The notes under the pieces are model-generated. The model worked only from the letters and a program-made list of their open reading frames with translations, was not told the origin of the DNA and did no database searches. Below, piece after piece: positions 37,810 to 49,099 of a stretch of 64,000 nucleotides of DNA. The position numbers and the translations under genes were made by a program. This stretch comes from Martinezella rhizogenes (lineage in GTDB: Bacteria > Pseudomonadota > Alphaproteobacteria > Rhizobiales > Rhizobiaceae), in the NCBI GenBank assembly GCA_013322215.1, contig JAAMEZ010000050.1, positions 1 to 64,000 of the forward strand, given 5' to 3'. Numbering within the stretch: position 1 is the stretch's first letter; each line of letters opens with the position of its first letter.

Positions 37810-40800
37810 TTTTTCCGCCGACGACATCGCCACGCTGCCCGAGAGCGACGATCCCGGCGTCTGGATCGGCTGGACGACCATCCAGCAATCGATCGCCTCC
37901 GACCCCGAACGCTCGGCCTGGGTTTCGGCCAATGCCGGCTCCGGCAAGACGCATGTGCTGACGCAACGCGTCATTCGCCTGCTTCTGGCCGGCGCGCGAC
38001 CTTCGGCCATCCTTTGCCTCACCTATACCAAGGCCGCGGCTTCCGAAATGTCGAACCGTGTCTTCGACAGACTCGCAGCCTGGGCGACAATGCCGGACGA
38101 GGAGCTGAAGAAACGCATCGCCGATATCGAAGGCAGGGAGCCGGATCTCTTCAAGCTCGCAGAGGCGCGCCGTCTCTTTGCCAAGGCGCTGGAAACGCCG
38201 GGTGGACTGAAGATCCAGACCATCCATGCCTTTTGCGAAGCCTTGCTGCATCAGTTCCCGCTCGAGGCGAACGTCGCCGGGCATTTCTCCGTTCTCGACG
38301 ATCGCGCCGCCGAAGTGCTGCTCGACGATGCACGCCGCGCGCTGCTGACGTCGACCACGCCGCATGGCGATGCCGAACTGGCGCGGGCCTTCGATTATGT
38401 GCTCGATCTCGGCGACGAATCCGGCCTCGAAACCCTGCTCGGCGATATCGTCGCCAATCGCAATGCCATCAGGCGCTTCACGGAGGGCGCCGACCGCAAG
38501 GGCGGCATCGAAACAGCACTGCTTACCCGGCTCGGCCTTTCCCCCGGCGAGACGGAAACGAGCATTGCGGAGCAATACTGGCCGCTGCCCGGCCTCTCGG
38601 GCGCAACCCTGGAGCTTTACCTCAAACTCGCCGATGACAAGGGTGGCGCCAAGGCACAGGAAATTGCCTATGCGCTGCGGCTTGCCAAGCGCGAGGCAGA
38701 TCCGCTTGCACGCACCGAGATCCTCGAAAAGGCCATGCTGACCGCCAAAGGCGAACCGAAATCGGACAGCCAATTCTTCGTCAAGGCGATGCTTGCGGAT
38801 GCGCCGGCACTCGCGGAAGCCGTCGGTGAAGCACGCGCCCATGTCGTTGCCTGCCGTGACCGGCTGAAGCTGATGCGGATGTATCGCGCCACCCATGCCG
38901 CCCTCATTCTTGCCGATCGCCTGAACCGCGACTACGAGGAGCTGAAGAAGCGCCGCAGCCAGCTCGATTTCGAAGACCTCATTACCCGCACGGCCGATCT
39001 TCTGACCAAGAAAGGCGTCGGGCCATGGATTCACTACAAGCTGGATCAGGGCATCGACCACATTCTCGTGGACGAGGCGCAGGATACGAGTCCCATCCAG
39101 TGGAGCGTCATACAGTCTCTGGCAGAGGATTTCTTCTCCGGCGAAAGCGCTCGGCCGACGCTACGCACGATCTTTGCCGTGGGTGACGAGAAGCAATCGA
39201 TCTATTCGTTCCAGGGTGCACGGCCCGAACGATTTTCCGAGGAGAGCGACCGCACGCGGCGGCGCGTGGCGGCGAGCGGCCAGCAATTCTCATCGATCCG
39301 CCTGCCCCTCTCCTTCCGCTCGACCGCCGATGTGCTCGGCGCTGTCGACCATGTCTTCACCAGCCCTGAGAATGCCCGGGGGCTCAGCGCCGTCAACGAG
39401 CCGGTGGTGCATCGCTCCAGCCGCATCGGCCATCCCGGCGCTGTCGACCTCTGGGAGATAATCGCACCGGAACCGGCCGCGAAGGAGGAGGACTGGACGG
39501 CACCGTTCGATTCGACTCCGGAGAGTGCGCCGGCCGCCATTCTGGCACGGCGGATGGCGCACATGATCGGCAATCTTGTCGGCCGGGAAAAGATCATCGA
39601 GAAGGGCAAGGCCCGCTTCATCGAGGCGGGCGACATTCTCGTGCTCGTGCGCAAGCGCGACAGCTTCGTCAACGCGCTGACGCGCGCTTTGAAACGGCGC
39701 GGCAACATTCCCGTCGCCGGCGCCGACCGTCTTGTCCTGACCAGCCATATCGCCATTCAGGATCTTCTGGCGCTCGGCCGCTTCCTGTTGCTGCCGGAAG
39801 ACGATCTTTCGCTTTGCGCTCTGCTGAAAAGCCCCCTGTTCGACCTCAGCGAAGAGGATGTCTTTGCCGTTGCCGCCTATCGTGACGACGAGGAAAGCGT
39901 CTGGAGCCACCTGCAAAGATTTGCCGCAGACGGCCATGAACGGTTCCACCAAGTCGTCGAGCGCCTGCGAACCTTCCTTGCCTTGTCGAGGAGCCTTCCT
40001 GTCCATGATTTCTATGCGCGTGTGCTGGGCAGCTTTGGCGGCAGGCGGCAGTTTCTCGCGCGCCTCGGCACCGAAGTCAGCGATATCCTCGACGAATTCC
40101 TGACCTTCACGCTCGATCATGAAACGGGCGGCCTGTCCGGCCTGCAATCCTTCATCTCGACGCTGGAGCTGGAAGCGCCGACGGTCAAGCGCGAGCAGGA
40201 CAAGGGCCGCAACGAAGTGCGGATCATGACGGTGCATGCTTCGAAGGGGTTGGAAGCGCCGATCGTCTTCCTTGTCGATGGCGGCGGCAAGGCTTTCACC
40301 CATACACACCTGCCGAAGATGCGGCTGATCGAAACTGGCAGGAACGAGATCCCGCTGCCGATCTGGGTTCCGGTCTCGGCGCTTGCCAATTCACTGACGC
40401 AGGCCGATACCGCGCGGCTGCAGGCGCTGGCGGAAGAGGAATATCGACGCCTCCTCTATGTCGGCATGACGCGCGCCGCCGACCGGCTGATCATCTGCGG
40501 CTACCGCGGCATCCGCGAAAATGCCGATACCTGGCACGCCATGATTTCCGCAGCGCTGCGCGGGGATGAGCAGCATTGCACGCAGAAGACCTTCACCGGA
40601 CCTGACGGCGACTGGGAGGGATTGAGCTGGCGGGTTGCCCAGGTTCAGCTCGAATTCGAGACCGCAAGGGAGCATGAGAAGCGCTCGGAGCGCATTGGCC
40701 TGCCTGACAGTCTCAGCCGGCCGCTGCCGCCGCAAAGAAGCCTGCCGCGGCCGCTCAGCCCCTCCGGCGTCGGCACCGTCATCGATGAGGAAGCCGACGA

Positions 40801-41368
40801 TCTGCTGGTGACTTCGGCGCTTTTCGGCGAGAAAGCCAAGTCGGATCGCGCCCTGCAAAAGGGCCGCTTCATCCATCGGATGCTGCAGACCTTGCCCGAG
40901 ATCGCACCCGAGGAGCGGGCCGATGCCGCCCGGCGCTATGTCGAGCGGGCCGCGCGCTTCTGGTCGCAGGCGGAACAAGATGCACTGGTGAAGTCCGTCA
41001 TGGCGCTGCTGTCGCATCCGGATCTGCAGGGCACGTTCAGCACCCATGCGCAGGCGGAAGTCTCGATCATGGGCACGCTGAAGCTCCGTAGCCAATCCTA
41101 TGCCGTCTCCGGCCGTATCGACCGGCTGGCTGACCTCGACGACCGTGTCGTCATTCTCGACTACAAGACGAACCGCGTGCCGCCCGGCGAGGAAAGCAGT
41201 ATTCCCTTCGCGCACAAAGCCCAGCTTGCGATCTACCGCGAGATCCTTTCGCCGCTCTATCCGGGAAAGCGTGTCGACTGCATGCTGGTCTATACCGAAA
41301 ATGCTTCGATCCATACGCTGTCAGACAGGGCTCTTGCATTGGCGCTTGCAGAGCTCCAAACAAAGTGA
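37802..41368 (+). CDS. addA: Double-strand break repair helicase-nuclease AddA
   Basis: A 1188-residue UvrD-family helicase with a C-terminal nuclease. Walker A ANAGSGKT is at 43-50, the Walker B region is ILVDEAQDTSPIQW, and GDEKQSIYSFQGA is motif III. The nuclease motif is D1120-Y-K1122 in VVILDYKTNR. ATG 37802 lies inside the end of addB, the usual arrangement for stoichiometric partners. It provides the motor and one of the two nuclease sites of the AddAB complex. Confidence 0.97.
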   Translation: MSDFSADDIATLPESDDPGVWIGWTTIQQSIASDPERSAWVSANAGSGKTHVLTQRVIRLLLAGARPSAILCLTYTKAAASEMSNRVFDRLAAWATMPDEELKKRIADIEGREPDLFKLAEARRLFAKALETPGGLKIQTIHAFCEALLHQFPLEANVAGHFSVLDDRAAEVLLDDARRALLTSTTPHGDAELARAFDYVLDLGDESGLETLLGDIVANRNAIRRFTEGADRKGGIETALLTRLGLSPGETETSIAEQYWPLPGLSGATLELYLKLADDKGGAKAQEIAYALRLAKREADPLARTEILEKAMLTAKGEPKSDSQFFVKAMLADAPALAEAVGEARAHVVACRDRLKLMRMYRATHAALILADRLNRDYEELKKRRSQLDFEDLITRTADLLTKKGVGPWIHYKLDQGIDHILVDEAQDTSPIQWSVIQSLAEDFFSGESARPTLRTIFAVGDEKQSIYSFQGARPERFSEESDRTRRRVAASGQQFSSIRLPLSFRSTADVLGAVDHVFTSPENARGLSAVNEPVVHRSSRIGHPGAVDLWEIIAPEPAAKEEDWTAPFDSTPESAPAAILARRMAHMIGNLVGREKIIEKGKARFIEAGDILVLVRKRDSFVNALTRALKRRGNIPVAGADRLVLTSHIAIQDLLALGRFLLLPEDDLSLCALLKSPLFDLSEEDVFAVAAYRDDEESVWSHLQRFAADGHERFHQVVERLRTFLALSRSLPVHDFYARVLGSFGGRRQFLARLGTEVSDILDEFLTFTLDHETGGLSGLQSFISTLELEAPTVKREQDKGRNEVRIMTVHASKGLEAPIVFLVDGGGKAFTHTHLPKMRLIETGRNEIPLPIWVPVSALANSLTQADTARLQALAEEEYRRLLYVGMTRAADRLIICGYRGIRENADTWHAMISAALRGDEQHCTQKTFTGPDGDWEGLSWRVAQVQLEFETAREHEKRSERIGLPDSLSRPLPPQRSLPRPLSPSGVGTVIDEEADDLLVTSALFGEKAKSDRALQKGRFIHRMLQTLPEIAPEERADAARRYVERAARFWSQAEQDALVKSVMALLSHPDLQGTFSTHAQAEVSIMGTLKLRSQSYAVSGRIDRLADLDDRVVILDYKTNRVPPGEESSIPFAHKAQLAIYREILSPLYPGKRVDCMLVYTENASIHTLSDRALALALAELQTK

Positions 41369-41443
41369 AATACCAAATATTGAAATTTGGGCACCGCACC
41401 ATCACATATCTAGCAACCCGCAAATTCTGGTAAGGAGCAGCCT

Positions 41444-41764
41444 ATGGCTACCGTTAAAGTCGATACCTCCAACTTCGCCACCGAAGTGCTGCAGTCTGCA
41501 GAGCCTGTCGTCGTTGATTTCTGGGCCGAATGGTGCGGTCCGTGCAAGATGATCGCTCCGGCCCTCGAAGAACTTGCCGTGCAGTTCGAAGGCAAGGTTA
41601 AGGTCGCCAAGCTCAACATCGACGAGAACCCGGAACTGGCCGCCCAGTTCGGCGTTCGCTCGATCCCGACGCTTGCCATGTTCAAGGGCGGCGAAGTCGC
41701 TGACATCAAGGTCGGCGCCGCCCCCAAGACGGCCCTGCAGAACTGGATCTCCAGCGCAGCCTGA
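41444..41764 (+). CDS. trxA: Thioredoxin
   Basis: A 106-residue thioredoxin with the active site WCGPC at 30-34 and the cis-proline segment [11 protein letters not shown]. It reduces disulfides in the cytoplasm using thioredoxin reductase. It follows addA by 75 bases, probably with its own promoter, and ends at a strong terminator. AAGGAG lies 9 bases before the start codon. Confidence 0.98.
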   Translation: MATVKVDTSNFATEVLQSAEPVVVDFWAEWCGPCKMIAPALEELAVQFEGKVKVAKLNIDENPELAAQFGVRSIPTLAMFKGGEVADIKVGAAPKTALQNWISSAA

Positions 41765-41785
41765 TCGGTATCGATCGCATGAAAC

Positions 41786-41816
41786 AAAAAGCCCCGCTTC
41801 GGTGGGGCTTTTTTAT
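41786..41816 (+). terminator. Rho-independent terminator of trxA
   Basis: AAGCCCCGC (41789-41797) and GTGGGGCTT (41802-41810) pair around a TTCG tetraloop, followed by TTTTTATT. folC converges from the other side, and the A-rich stretch before the stem may let it work for folC as well. Confidence 0.92.
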
Positions 41817-41841
41817 TGAGCGATCGTCAAGCTCGCTTCAG

Positions 41842-43194
41842 TTATCGCGGCGGCGTGCCGTTGTCGGCAAGGACATCGCCGACGAGATAAAGCGAACCGC
41901 CGATCAGGATGCGCGGAGCGGGTGAATTCGGCACAGCCAGAGCCTTGATCGCATCCAGCGCCTCGACAACGCTGGACATGGGCTCGGCTATGAGGCCGGC
42001 ATCATAGGCGGCATTCGCCAGGATGACCGGATCGATCATGGCATCGCTGCCGCGGATCGGCACGCAATAGACCTTCTCAGCCAGGCCGACAAAGGCTTTG
42101 AAATAGCCGATCGGATCCTTGGTGTTGATCATGCCGATGATGAGAAACAGCGGCCGCGGCTGGCGTTCCTCGAAATTGGCTATGGCCTCGGCGATGACTT
42201 CGCCGGCGCCGGGATTATGGCCGCCATCGACCCAGATCTCGGCGCGCTCGGGCGCATGCGCCACCAGCTCGCCTTCCGTCAGCCGCTGCAGGCGCCCCGG
42301 CCATTCCACCGAGGTCATCGCCTTTTCCATCATCGCTTCGGTGACGACGAAACCGGCGGCCTTGACGGCGCGTATGGCGGCGGCGGCATTGCCATATTGG
42401 TGGCGACCCGGCAGACGCGGCAGCGGCAGGTCGGCAAGACCGAACTCGTCCTGATAGACCAGCTTGCCGTATTCCTCATGAGCCGAAAAATCCTGGCCGA
42501 AGACAGCGGTCGGACAACGGAGCCGCTCGGCCGTCGAGATCAGCACGTCGAGCGCGGCATCATATTCCTGATGGCCGATGACGACCGGATGGCCCGGTTT
42601 CATGATGCCGGCCTTTTCCGCCGCGATCAGCTCGACGCGATCGCCGAGATAGGGCTGATGATCGAGCGAAATCGGCATGACGACCGATACGGCCGGATCG
42701 GAAAGGACGTTGGTAGCGTCGAAACGGCCACCAAGGCCGACCTCGATGACAGCGACATCTGCCGGATGCTCGGCAAAGAGAAGGAAGGTCGCTGCCGTTA
42801 AAATTTCAAAGACGGTGATCTTCTGTCCGTCATTGGCCTTGGCGATGCGCCTCAGCACATCGGCAAACACGGCATCGTCGACAAGCTGGCCGCGACCACC
42901 CTTGACACCGATACGATAGCGCTCATGCCAGTTTACGAGGTGGGGCGAGGTGTGGACGTGTACGCTATAGCCGCCGGCTTCGAGCAACGCGCGGCTGAAA
43001 GCCGTGACGGAGCCTTTGCCATTGGTGCCGGCGACATGGATTACCGGCGGCAATTTCTGATGAGGATTGCCGAGGACGTCGAGCAGCCGGGTTATTCTCT
43101 CCAGAGAAAGATCAAAGCCCTTGGGGTGCAACGCCATGAGCTTCTCGATCTCCCGTGCTGCCTCGCTCATTGCGGACTGGTCCATAGACGTCAT
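41842..43194 (-). CDS. folC: Folylpolyglutamate synthase / dihydrofolate synthase
   Basis: A 450-residue Mur-ligase-type enzyme adding glutamate to dihydropteroate and folates. The ATP loop HVAGTNGKGSVTAF and EVGLGGRFDATNV are both diagnostic. It lies 32 bases after accD on the same strand, the widespread accD-folC arrangement. An alternative start three codons in (ATG 43185, MDQSAMSEAA) is possible. Confidence 0.97.
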   Translation of the reverse strand: MTSMDQSAMSEAAREIEKLMALHPKGFDLSLERITRLLDVLGNPHQKLPPVIHVAGTNGKGSVTAFSRALLEAGGYSVHVHTSPHLVNWHERYRIGVKGGRGQLVDDAVFADVLRRIAKANDGQKITVFEILTAATFLLFAEHPADVAVIEVGLGGRFDATNVLSDPAVSVVMPISLDHQPYLGDRVELIAAEKAGIMKPGHPVVIGHQEYDAALDVLISTAERLRCPTAVFGQDFSAHEEYGKLVYQDEFGLADLPLPRLPGRHQYGNAAAAIRAVKAAGFVVTEAMMEKAMTSVEWPGRLQRLTEGELVAHAPERAEIWVDGGHNPGAGEVIAEAIANFEERQPRPLFLIIGMINTKDPIGYFKAFVGLAEKVYCVPIRGSDAMIDPVILANAAYDAGLIAEPMSSVVEALDAIKALAVPNSPAPRILIGGSLYLVGDVLADNGTPPR

Positions 43195-43226
43195 CCCGCA
43201 CCTCCGCCTGTCGGCAATCGATGATG

Positions 43227-44138
43227 TCAGGCGCTCGCTGCCACCGGCAGTGCAGCGCCATTCTTGCTCTTGGCCGGCACATCGTTTGCCGGCGCCTTGG
43301 TCAGGATCTTCAGAAGCGTCGCCAGGGTGTCGGGAATGTCGTGACGCTTCACGACCATGTCCACCATGCCGTGCTCCAGCAGATATTCCGAGGTCTGGAA
43401 GCCTTCCGGCAATTTTTCACGCAGCGTCTGCTCGATCACGCGCTTGCCGGCAAAGCCGATTTCGGCACCGGGTTCGGCGAGATGAATATCGCCAAGCATG
43501 GCATAGGAGGCCGTGACGCCGCCGGTGGTCGGGTTGGTCAGAACCACGACATAGGGCTGGCCCGCTTCCTTCAGCATGTCGACGGCAACGGTCGTGCGCG
43601 GCAGCTGCATCAGCGACAGAATGCCTTCCTGCATGCGTGCGCCGCCCGAAGCCGGGAACATGACCACGGGGCATTTTTCGGCGATCGCGCGCTCGAAAGC
43701 CTTCACGATGGCTTCGCCGGCAGCCATGCCGAGCGAGCCGCCGATGAAGTTGAATTCATGCACGATGGCAACGAGCTTCAGGCCGCGCACCTTGCCGAGG
43801 CCGGAAAGGATCGTGTCTTCCTGCTCGGTCTTGATGCGGCTGTCCTTGAGACGATCGGTATATTTCTTCGAATCGCGGAACTTCAGCGGGTCCTGCGCCA
43901 CCTTCGGCTGCGGCAGGGCTTCGTATTCCCCATTGTCGAAGAGATCGGCAAGGCGAGCCTTCGCCGGCATCTTCATGTGGAAACCGGAAGCGGGGATGAC
44001 CCACTTGTTGTCTTCCAGATCCTTGTGGAAGACCATTTCGCCCGTTTCCGGGCACTTGATCCAGAGATTCTCCGGAACCTCGCGACGGCCCAGCATGGAA
44101 TTGATCCGCGGGCGGACGTAGTTCGTGATCCAGTTCAA
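43227..44138 (-). CDS. accD: Acetyl-CoA carboxylase carboxyltransferase subunit beta
   Basis: A 303-residue carboxyltransferase subunit that makes malonyl-CoA together with AccA. The acyl-CoA fold is complete ([28 protein letters not shown]). I place the start at TTG 44138 because AGGAG lies seven bases before it and [12 protein letters not shown] is the family N-terminus; an ATG at 44210 adds 24 unlikely residues. The N-terminal zinc-ribbon is degenerate: only Cys29 ([11 protein letters not shown]) of the four cysteines found in E. coli AccD can be seen. Confidence 0.95.
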   Translation of the reverse strand: MNWITNYVRPRINSMLGRREVPENLWIKCPETGEMVFHKDLEDNKWVIPASGFHMKMPAKARLADLFDNGEYEALPQPKVAQDPLKFRDSKKYTDRLKDSRIKTEQEDTILSGLGKVRGLKLVAIVHEFNFIGGSLGMAAGEAIVKAFERAIAEKCPVVMFPASGGARMQEGILSLMQLPRTTVAVDMLKEAGQPYVVVLTNPTTGGVTASYAMLGDIHLAEPGAEIGFAGKRVIEQTLREKLPEGFQTSEYLLEHGMVDMVVKRHDIPDTLATLLKILTKAPANDVPAKSKNGAALPVAASA

Positions 44139-44246
44139 TTCGAAACTCCTAATCGACGAATGTATCGATAACCCAGTCGTCGCCAAATGCCCATAGGCCT
44201 TTTCCCTCAATCCGCAGGGGATTGCTGAGAGGCCTATATGGGAAAA

Positions 44247-45086
44247 CTATTCGGCGGCAACAAGGCGGGCGGAACGGGTGCCTGTCGACAGGCCGCGCAC
44301 CAGGGTCGCCACGGCCTGGATGGTATCCGGTGTCGCCTTGCCGTCCTTGGAAAGGCTGGTGGCGATCTGGTTGACGATGGCGGTGCCGACGACGACGCCG
44401 TCAGCGGCAGCGCCGATCAGCTTGGCGTGCTCGGCCGTCTTGACGCCGAAGCCGACGCAGACGGGCAGTTCGGTGTGCTGCTTGATGCGCTTGACGGCGC
44501 CCGAAACCAGCGATGGGTCCGGCAGCGCCGAACCGGTGATGCCGTTCATCGAGACGTAATAGACGAAGCCGGTCGTGTTCTTCAGAACCGTCGGCAGGCG
44601 CTTTTCATCGGTGGTCGGCGTCGCGAGGCGAATGAAGTTGATGCCCTTGCGGATCGCCGGAATGCAAAGCTCGTCATCCATTTCCGGCGGCAGATCGACG
44701 ACGATCAGTCCGTCGATGCCGGCGGCAATCGCATCATCGAGAAACTTCTCTACGCCGTAGATGTAGATCGGATTGTAGTAGCCCATCATCACGATCGGCG
44801 TATCGGTATCGACTTTACGGAAATCGGCGGCGAGCTGCAGCGTCTTCTTCAGCGTCTGGCCGGCCTTCAGGGCGCGCTGGCCGGCAAGCTGGATCGCCGG
44901 GCCGTCAGCCATGGGATCGGAAAAGGGCATGCCGAGCTCGATGACGTCGGCGCCGGCTTCCGGCAGTGCCTTCATGATGCCGAGCGAGGTCTCGTAGTCG
45001 GGATCGCCGCCCATGAAATAGGTGACGAGTGCCGGGCGGCCTTCAGCCTTCAGAGCGGCGAAGCGTTTGTCCATACGTGCGGTCAT
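44247..45086 (-). CDS. trpA: Tryptophan synthase alpha subunit
   Basis: A 279-residue TIM barrel cleaving indole-3-glycerol phosphate. The catalytic glutamate and aspartate lie in [16 protein letters not shown]; the phosphate loop GFGVKTAEH is present. It starts 10 bases after trpB. The symbols trpF, trpB and trpA run in that order on the minus strand, and accD follows after 108 bases. Confidence 0.98.
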   Translation of the reverse strand: MTARMDKRFAALKAEGRPALVTYFMGGDPDYETSLGIMKALPEAGADVIELGMPFSDPMADGPAIQLAGQRALKAGQTLKKTLQLAADFRKVDTDTPIVMMGYYNPIYIYGVEKFLDDAIAAGIDGLIVVDLPPEMDDELCIPAIRKGINFIRLATPTTDEKRLPTVLKNTTGFVYYVSMNGITGSALPDPSLVSGAVKRIKQHTELPVCVGFGVKTAEHAKLIGAAADGVVVGTAIVNQIATSLSKDGKATPDTIQAVATLVRGLSTGTRSARLVAAE

Positions 45087-45096
45087 GGCGTCTAAC

Positions 45097-46307
<1,211 letters not shown>

Positions 46308-46311
<4 letters not shown>

Positions 46312-46982
46312 TTTCTACTCCCTGCTGCCGGTTCCGGCAGGCATGCTTCTGCAAAAGCGTCGAAAAACTGGTCGATCTTGCCCAGATCCTTCACACCCGG
46401 CGCACTTTCGACGGCGGAAGAAAGATCGATGCCGCTGGCCTTGGTGGAGGCCAGCGCCAGGGCGACGTTGTCCTTGTTGACACCGCCCGACAGCATGTAA
46501 TCCACCCGATCGTCGAGCCAGCTCATCAGGCCCCAATCGAAGGACACACCGTTTCCGCCCGGCAGCTCGGAGCCGGCCGGCGGCTTGGCATCGAACAGGA
46601 AACGGTCGGCGATGCCGATATAGGATTCCACCCGCTTCAGGTCATCGGCCTCGCGCACCGACATGGCCTTCATGACGGGGACATTATAGACCGCTTTGAT
46701 GGTGAGCACACGCTCCGGGCTCTCATTGCCATGGAGCTGCAGCATGTCCGGCTTCACCAGCGACATGATCTCATCGAGATCGTCATTGGTGGGATTGACC
46801 GTGACCGCAACGATCTTCGCCTTGCTGCGCACGCGCTCAGCGAGCTCGCCGGCGAGATCCGGCTCGATATAGCGCGGGCTCTTTTCAAAGAAGATAAAAC
46901 CGATATGGGTGGCGCCGCGCTCAAGAGCACGATCCACCGCTTCCGGCGTCTTCAGACCACAAATTTTGACATCGGGGTTCAT
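46308..46982 (-). CDS. trpF: Phosphoribosylanthranilate isomerase
   Basis: A 224-residue TIM barrel. The catalytic cysteine is in [13 protein letters not shown] near the N-terminus and the aspartate in the [16 protein letters not shown] region. ATG 46982 gives the usual start MNPDVKICG; a longer frame to 47120 is not conserved. First gene of the trpFBA operon; no attenuator-like leader peptide with tandem tryptophan codons was found in the 140 bases before it. Confidence 0.96.
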
Positions 46983-47122
46983 GGCAGCGGAGTGACACGA
47001 AATTTCGAAAGAGTCGAGCCTAAAGGCGACGTTGGCGGGATTTTTGCGTTGTCCGAACGCAACAGGAAGCATAGGCCTTTCGGCCCAAAGCGCACCCGAT
47101 ATCCTGAAGCAACAGCTCACCC

Positions 47123-48124
47123 TTACTTCACGGCGATCACGACCTTGCCCTTGGCTCGACCGGTTTCCACATAGGCCAACGCTTCGTTGATGCTCTCGAA
47201 CGGAAAGACCCGATCCACGACGGGCCGCACGGCTCCTGCTTCAATCAAAGACGTGATCTGTCCCAGCTGCTCTCCGTTCGCCGTCATGAAAAGGAACGAG
47301 TAGTTGACCTCATGACGCTTTGATTTCCTCCTGATGCCGGAACTCAGCACACGCATGACCTGCTGAAGCAGCCAGCCGGAACCATTCTGCCTGGCAAATT
47401 CCGGGTCCGGCGGACCGGAGATCGAGATGAGCTTCCCGCCCGGCTTCAACACGCGGAGGGATTTCTCCAACGTATCCTTGCCGAGGCTGTTCAGCACAAC
47501 GTCATAACCCTGCAAGACCTTCTCGAAATCGTCCTTCTTGTAATCGACGACAATATCTGCGCCGAGGCTCTTGACGAGATCGATATTGGTTGTGCTCGTC
47601 GTCGTCGCAACATGCGCACCGACATGCTTGGCGAGCTGGATGGCAATCGTCCCGACGCCGCCAGAACCGGCATGGATCAGAACTTTCTGTCCCTTCTTCA
47701 AGCCGGCCCGCTCTATCAGTACCTGCCAAGCCGTCAAGGCGACCAGCGGTAGCGATGCCGCCTCTTCCATCGTCAGGTTTTTAGGCTTCATCGCGACATC
47801 GGCCTCGTCAATGGCGATGAACTCCGCAAAGGTGCCGATGCGATCTTGACCCGGACGAGCATAGACTTCGTCTCCCGGCTTGAAACGACTGACCTTGGAG
47901 CCAACCCGAACCACGACTCCGGCGACATCGCTACCGAGGATCAACGGAAGACGGTACGGCAGGATGAGCTTGAACTCTCCGTCCCTGATCTTGACATCCA
48001 GAAGGTTCACGCTGGCTGCGTGAACCTCTACCATCACATCGTTATCCCGCAGCTCCGGCGCCGGACTTTCACCAGGCCGCAGAGCACCGCCTTTCGCATA
48101 ACGATCGATCAGAAATGCTTTCAT
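47123..48124 (-). CDS. NADP-dependent quinone oxidoreductase-like protein (zinc-less MDR family)
   Basis: A 333-residue medium-chain reductase. It has the nucleotide-binding loop GSGGVGTIAIQLAKHVGA, and it lacks the cysteine-rich structural zinc loop of alcohol dehydrogenases. This points to the quinone oxidoreductase/enoyl reductase branch. It lies 70 bases downstream of the SDR gene on the same strand; both are divergent from an HxlR regulator that probably controls them. Substrate unknown; quinones or reactive aldehydes are the best guess. Confidence 0.88.
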   Translation of the reverse strand: MKAFLIDRYAKGGALRPGESPAPELRDNDVMVEVHAASVNLLDVKIRDGEFKLILPYRLPLILGSDVAGVVVRVGSKVSRFKPGDEVYARPGQDRIGTFAEFIAIDEADVAMKPKNLTMEEAASLPLVALTAWQVLIERAGLKKGQKVLIHAGSGGVGTIAIQLAKHVGAHVATTTSTTNIDLVKSLGADIVVDYKKDDFEKVLQGYDVVLNSLGKDTLEKSLRVLKPGGKLISISGPPDPEFARQNGSGWLLQQVMRVLSSGIRRKSKRHEVNYSFLFMTANGEQLGQITSLIEAGAVRPVVDRVFPFESINEALAYVETGRAKGKVVIAVK

Positions 48125-48194
48125 GAGAACTAACTTTCGTTTTTAGGGTGGCGGCTAGGCAGGCACCGAAAGCGCCATCCGGAGATAAGTGCTC

Positions 48195-49010
48195 TCAGGC
48201 GGGAAGCCTGCTAAACTTGCGGAGATTTTTGTCGACGAAGGTCTCGGGCAGGAAGCGGCGTATGAAACGAACCTGCCCCGCTGCCTTTCCCGCCGTGTAG
48301 CGCCTCTTCGGCGATGCGACGTTCGCGGCTTTGACCACGATGTCGGCAACCACCTCCGGCGCGTCGCCGGTCCCAACGACCTCGCGCATCAGTTTCTCTG
48401 CGTTGGCGCGAGCGGCATCGTATTCCGGAAGCGGATGATCCGGTCGGGTCAAGTTCTCCTCGAAGGATGTGCGAGTGACACCGGGTTCCACAAGCACGAC
48501 GCGGATGCCGTGTGTACGGACCTCATGATCAAGGGATTCGGAATAGCCCTCTATCGCATGCTTGGTCGATGCGTACAGCGCATTGTAGGGGGCAGGGATG
48601 AGCCCGAGGATCGAACTCATATTGATGATCCTGCCCTTTCGCTGACGCCTCATCAGCGGAAGTATTGCGTTCGTCATCCGCAGGACGCCGAACAGGTTCA
48701 CATCGAACAGAGCCTTCGCCTGCGCGGCAGAGGATTCCTCAGCCGCACCCAGCAATCCAATCCCGGCATTGTTGACAAGGAGATCGATCCGTCCCGCACG
48801 GGCCAGTATCTCATCGACCGTTCTTTGCACCGATTCATCGTCGGTAACGTCGCAGACGAGCATCGCAACCCCGTCCGGCGTATCCGGCATCGGTTTGCGG
48901 CTGGTTCCGAACACTTTGTATCCCGCGCGCCGCAACGCTTGCGCAGTCACCAACCCGATACCGGAGGAAGCGCCCGTAACCAGGGCGACGCGGCTTTCCG
49001 TCTTGCTCAT
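48195..49010 (-). CDS. Short-chain dehydrogenase/reductase
   Basis: A 271-residue classical SDR. The cofactor loop TGASSGIGLVTAQAL and the catalytic Tyr-Lys pair in YNALYASTKHAIEG are present, as is LVNNAGIG. The C-terminus continues into an RFIRRFLPETF tail seen in larger SDRs. It is separated from the divergent HxlR gene by 89 bases with clear palindromes. Substrate cannot be stated. Confidence 0.9.
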   Translation of the reverse strand: MSKTESRVALVTGASSGIGLVTAQALRRAGYKVFGTSRKPMPDTPDGVAMLVCDVTDDESVQRTVDEILARAGRIDLLVNNAGIGLLGAAEESSAAQAKALFDVNLFGVLRMTNAILPLMRRQRKGRIINMSSILGLIPAPYNALYASTKHAIEGYSESLDHEVRTHGIRVVLVEPGVTRTSFEENLTRPDHPLPEYDAARANAEKLMREVVGTGDAPEVVADIVVKAANVASPKRRYTAGKAAGQVRFIRRFLPETFVDKNLRKFSRLPA

Positions 49011-49055
49011 TGAGCTCTGCCTTCACTTTGTCATGGAACATCAATGGGTATTCTG

Positions 49056-49087
49056 TTACTATCAATTTAATAGTAAGTCACTATCAA
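49056..49087. promoter_or_regulatory. Probable HxlR operator between the SDR gene and its regulator
   Basis: TTACTAT (49056-49062) and ATAGTAA (49070-49076) form an inverted repeat with seven bases between the arms. A further half-site, ACTATCAA (49080-49087), repeats the sequence at 49058-49065. The arrangement lies between two divergent genes close to the regulator's start codon, as expected for autoregulation. HxlR/YodB proteins bind TACT-(spacer)-AGTA-type palindromes, which matches. Confidence 0.7.
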
Positions 49088-49099
49088 AAAGATATCGAC

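Noticed and set aside
46983-47122. Tryptophan attenuator before trpF
   Set aside because: No short leader frame with tandem tryptophan codons and no competing hairpins were seen.
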